A stretch of DNA of 7,387 nt from an uncultured Pseudomonadota bacterium (GTDB lineage: Bacteria > Pseudomonadota > Alphaproteobacteria > RF32 > CAG-239), in the NCBI GenBank assembly GCA_902495305.1, contig CABUWG010000069.1, positions 1 to 7,387 on the forward strand, in the 5' to 3' direction. A program made the position numbers and the translations under genes. Positions 6,669-7,387 of the stretch are shown in pieces; position 1 is the first letter of the stretch, and each line of letters begins with the position of its first letter. The notes beneath the pieces were generated by a model. It ran no database searches, was not told the origin of the DNA, and was given only the letters and a program-made list of their open reading frames with translations.

Positions 6669-6681
6669 CCGGGAGGCCGGC
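6668..6681. repeat. Hyphenated palindrome next to the -24 element
   Basis: GCCGG-gagg-CCGGC is a perfect 5-bp inverted repeat with a 4-bp spacer, and its first base overlaps the upstream edge of the sigma-54 -24 element. It could bind a regulator of the flgI promoter. The corresponding part of repeat copy A (273-285) has a similar inverted repeat, so it may instead belong to the dispersed repeat and be beside the promoter by chance. Confidence 0.5.
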
Positions 6682-6760
6682 AGCCGTCAGTTGTGGGTAC
6701 TGTGCTTCAGAGGCCGCGTTGCTGCTGTGGAAATGTGGGTGAGAAAGTGCTTTGAAAGGG
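6668..6760 (+). repeat. Degenerate dispersed repeat, copy B
   Basis: This copy has the same order of blocks as copy A: an inverted repeat (6668-6681), AGCCGTCAGT, a 27-bp core at 6703-6729 containing CCGCGTTGCT, and GAGAAAGTG (6741-6749). It is 102 bp from copy C, core to core. It lies directly upstream of the flgI promoter. The edges are approximate. Confidence 0.55.
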
Positions 6761-6776
6761 GGGTAGGAGAAGAGAA

Positions 6777-6850
6777 CGGCCTGAGCGATCGGTTGTCAGT
6801 AATGTGTCCAGAGAACTGCGTTGCTATGGCTGTTTTTTTAGAAAAGACTG
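6777..6850 (+). repeat. Degenerate dispersed repeat, copy C
   Basis: The core is at 6805-6831 and includes GCGTTGCTATGGC (6818-6830), identical to copy A. The block before it, CGGTTGTCAGT, parallels CCGTCAGTTGT of copy B, while the leading inverted repeat is degraded to GGCC...TCGG. A run of seven T residues follows at 6832-6838 without a convincing hairpin before it. The edges are approximate. Confidence 0.5.
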
Positions 6851-6861
6851 TTTAAATGGAA

Positions 6862-6889
6862 AGCCCCTGCCTTGGAAAGGCAAGGGGCT
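6862..6889 (-). terminator. Terminator-like hairpin after the Cys-rich gene
   Basis: AGCCCCT (6862-6868) pairs with AGGGGCT (6883-6889), and GCCTT (6869-6873) pairs with AAGGC (6877-6881). One A is bulged and the loop has three bases, making a strong GC-rich stem of 12 pairs. It begins 18 nt after the stop codon of the Cys-rich gene. The following tract on the minus strand is only TTCCATTTAAA, so the U-run is weak. It would shield the flgI promoter from read-through. Confidence 0.6.
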
Positions 6890-6907
6890 GGGTATTTGGG
6901 GGATGTC

Positions 6908-7387
6908 TTACCAGAAGTCGTAATTTGAACCATCGGAATTACAAGGTTGAGATGTGACTCCTTCTGTGAATCCCATTAGATTGAAAACAGATGAATCACA
7001 GGTTACTCTGTTGGCATTGCATTCGGCATAATCTTTAAATCTTACGCCACCATTCCATATAAAAGCATAATTCTTTTGTCCCGATTTTGTTTCTCCCGTT
7101 TCTGTATTAAGGCAGCCGACGTCAGCTGGGCAGGCAGAGGTATATTCTCCATCGTTTAAACACATTCTTCCGTCATTTTTACAAATTGTATCAGCACTAG
7201 AAATGCAAAGAGACCTTCCGCCTTTGCTAGTTCTGTATTTGACCCAAGGATTAGCTTTACAGCAGGTTCTTGTACCGCCACAACCATTAGAACAGCTTGT
7301 AGTTCCGTAAGTACAATTGGTCTGGTCGCTTAATGGGGAGCAGGTTTTGCAGCTCGTGCACTTGCTGCAAGAATTGTAAGAGGCGCA
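6908..7387 (-). CDS. Cys-rich protein of unknown function, C-terminal part
   Basis: The frame is open from the window edge (7387) to TAA at 6910-6908, giving 159 residues of a longer protein. The ATG at 7165 is internal and has no reason to be the start, because the Cys-rich sequence continues unbroken upstream of it. I see 18 cysteines in 159 residues. The first four are spaced C-x2-C-x2-C-x2-C (residues 7-16), followed by CSNGCGGTRTCC (32-43) and later a CNANRVTC block. The end is SQPCNSDGSNYDFW. The rest is rich in Ser, Thr, Asn and Gly, and no enzyme motif is recognisable. Such composition suggests a secreted or surface protein stabilised by disulfides, although metal binding by the CxxC series is possible. 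The N-terminus, which would show a signal or pilin-like leader, is outside the window. Base composition looks more AT-rich than in the flagellar genes, and a hairpin follows it. Confidence 0.75.
   Translation of the reverse strand, partial: CASYNSCSKCTSCKTCSPLSDQTNCTYGTTSCSNGCGGTRTCCKANPWVKYRTSKGGRSLCISSADTICKNDGRMCLNDGEYTSACPADVGCLNTETGETKSGQKNYAFIWNGGVRFKDYAECNANRVTCDSSVFNLMGFTEGVTSQPCNSDGSNYDFW

Noticed and set aside
6832..6838. Run of seven T residues as a plus-strand terminator
   Set aside because: No stable GC-rich hairpin precedes it and there is no supported plus-strand gene to terminate.
6601..6855. Open frame of 84 codons on the plus strand upstream of flgI
   Set aside because: It starts at a GTG inside the flgI start region without a ribosome binding site, covers the sigma-54 promoter, and consists mainly of repeat copies B and C. 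It is kept as a repeat observation and not as a gene.
7163..7165. ATG as the start of an 85-residue Cys-rich protein
   Set aside because: The frame stays open for 74 more codons to the window edge with the same Cys-rich composition, so this Met is most likely internal.

Overview
The window holds one complete flagellar operon on the minus strand, covering positions 6608 down to 516 in the order flgI, flgJ, flgN-like, flgK, flgL. Unrelated genes flank it on both sides. The gene content, a FlgJ with only the rod-binding domain, and a textbook sigma-54 promoter in front of flgI suggest an alphaproteobacterium. The moderate GC content, a dispersed repeat of the GTCATCCTGAGCGAAGCGAAGGATC type and a very Cys-rich secreted-type protein next door would fit an uncultured, possibly host-associated lineage. 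That placement is an inference and not proven by the sequence.

Layout from left to right. Positions 4-264 (+) encode a small basic protein with a faint helix-turn-helix pattern. Positions 265-515 are non-coding and carry one copy of a degenerate dispersed repeat (A), then a long imperfect inverted repeat with a 17-bp tandem duplication of its edge. This inverted repeat may also end the flagellar transcript. Positions 516-6608 are the five flagellar genes, packed with 1-14 nt between them and Shine-Dalgarno sequences that overlap the preceding stop codon or gene end. Positions 6609-6907 are non-coding and hold the flgI leader, the sigma-54 promoter (6651-6668), two more copies (B and C) of the same dispersed repeat, and a terminator-like hairpin. 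Positions 6908-7387 (-) are the C-terminal part of a protein with 18 cysteines in 159 residues, running off the window edge.

How the genes work together: FlgI forms the P ring around the rod. The FlgJ rod-binding protein helps rod assembly. The FlgN-like protein should be the export chaperone for the two hook-filament junction proteins encoded directly after it, FlgK and FlgL. The operon therefore covers late basal-body and junction assembly, and one sigma-54 promoter could time it as a unit. FlgK (724 aa) and FlgL (658 aa) are clearly longer than the enterobacterial proteins because of central insertions.

I found no evidence of a wholly new defence or mobile system. The most rewarding points are the sigma-54 promoter, the three-copy repeat family flanking the operon, the Cys-rich partial protein and the modular insertion in FlgL.
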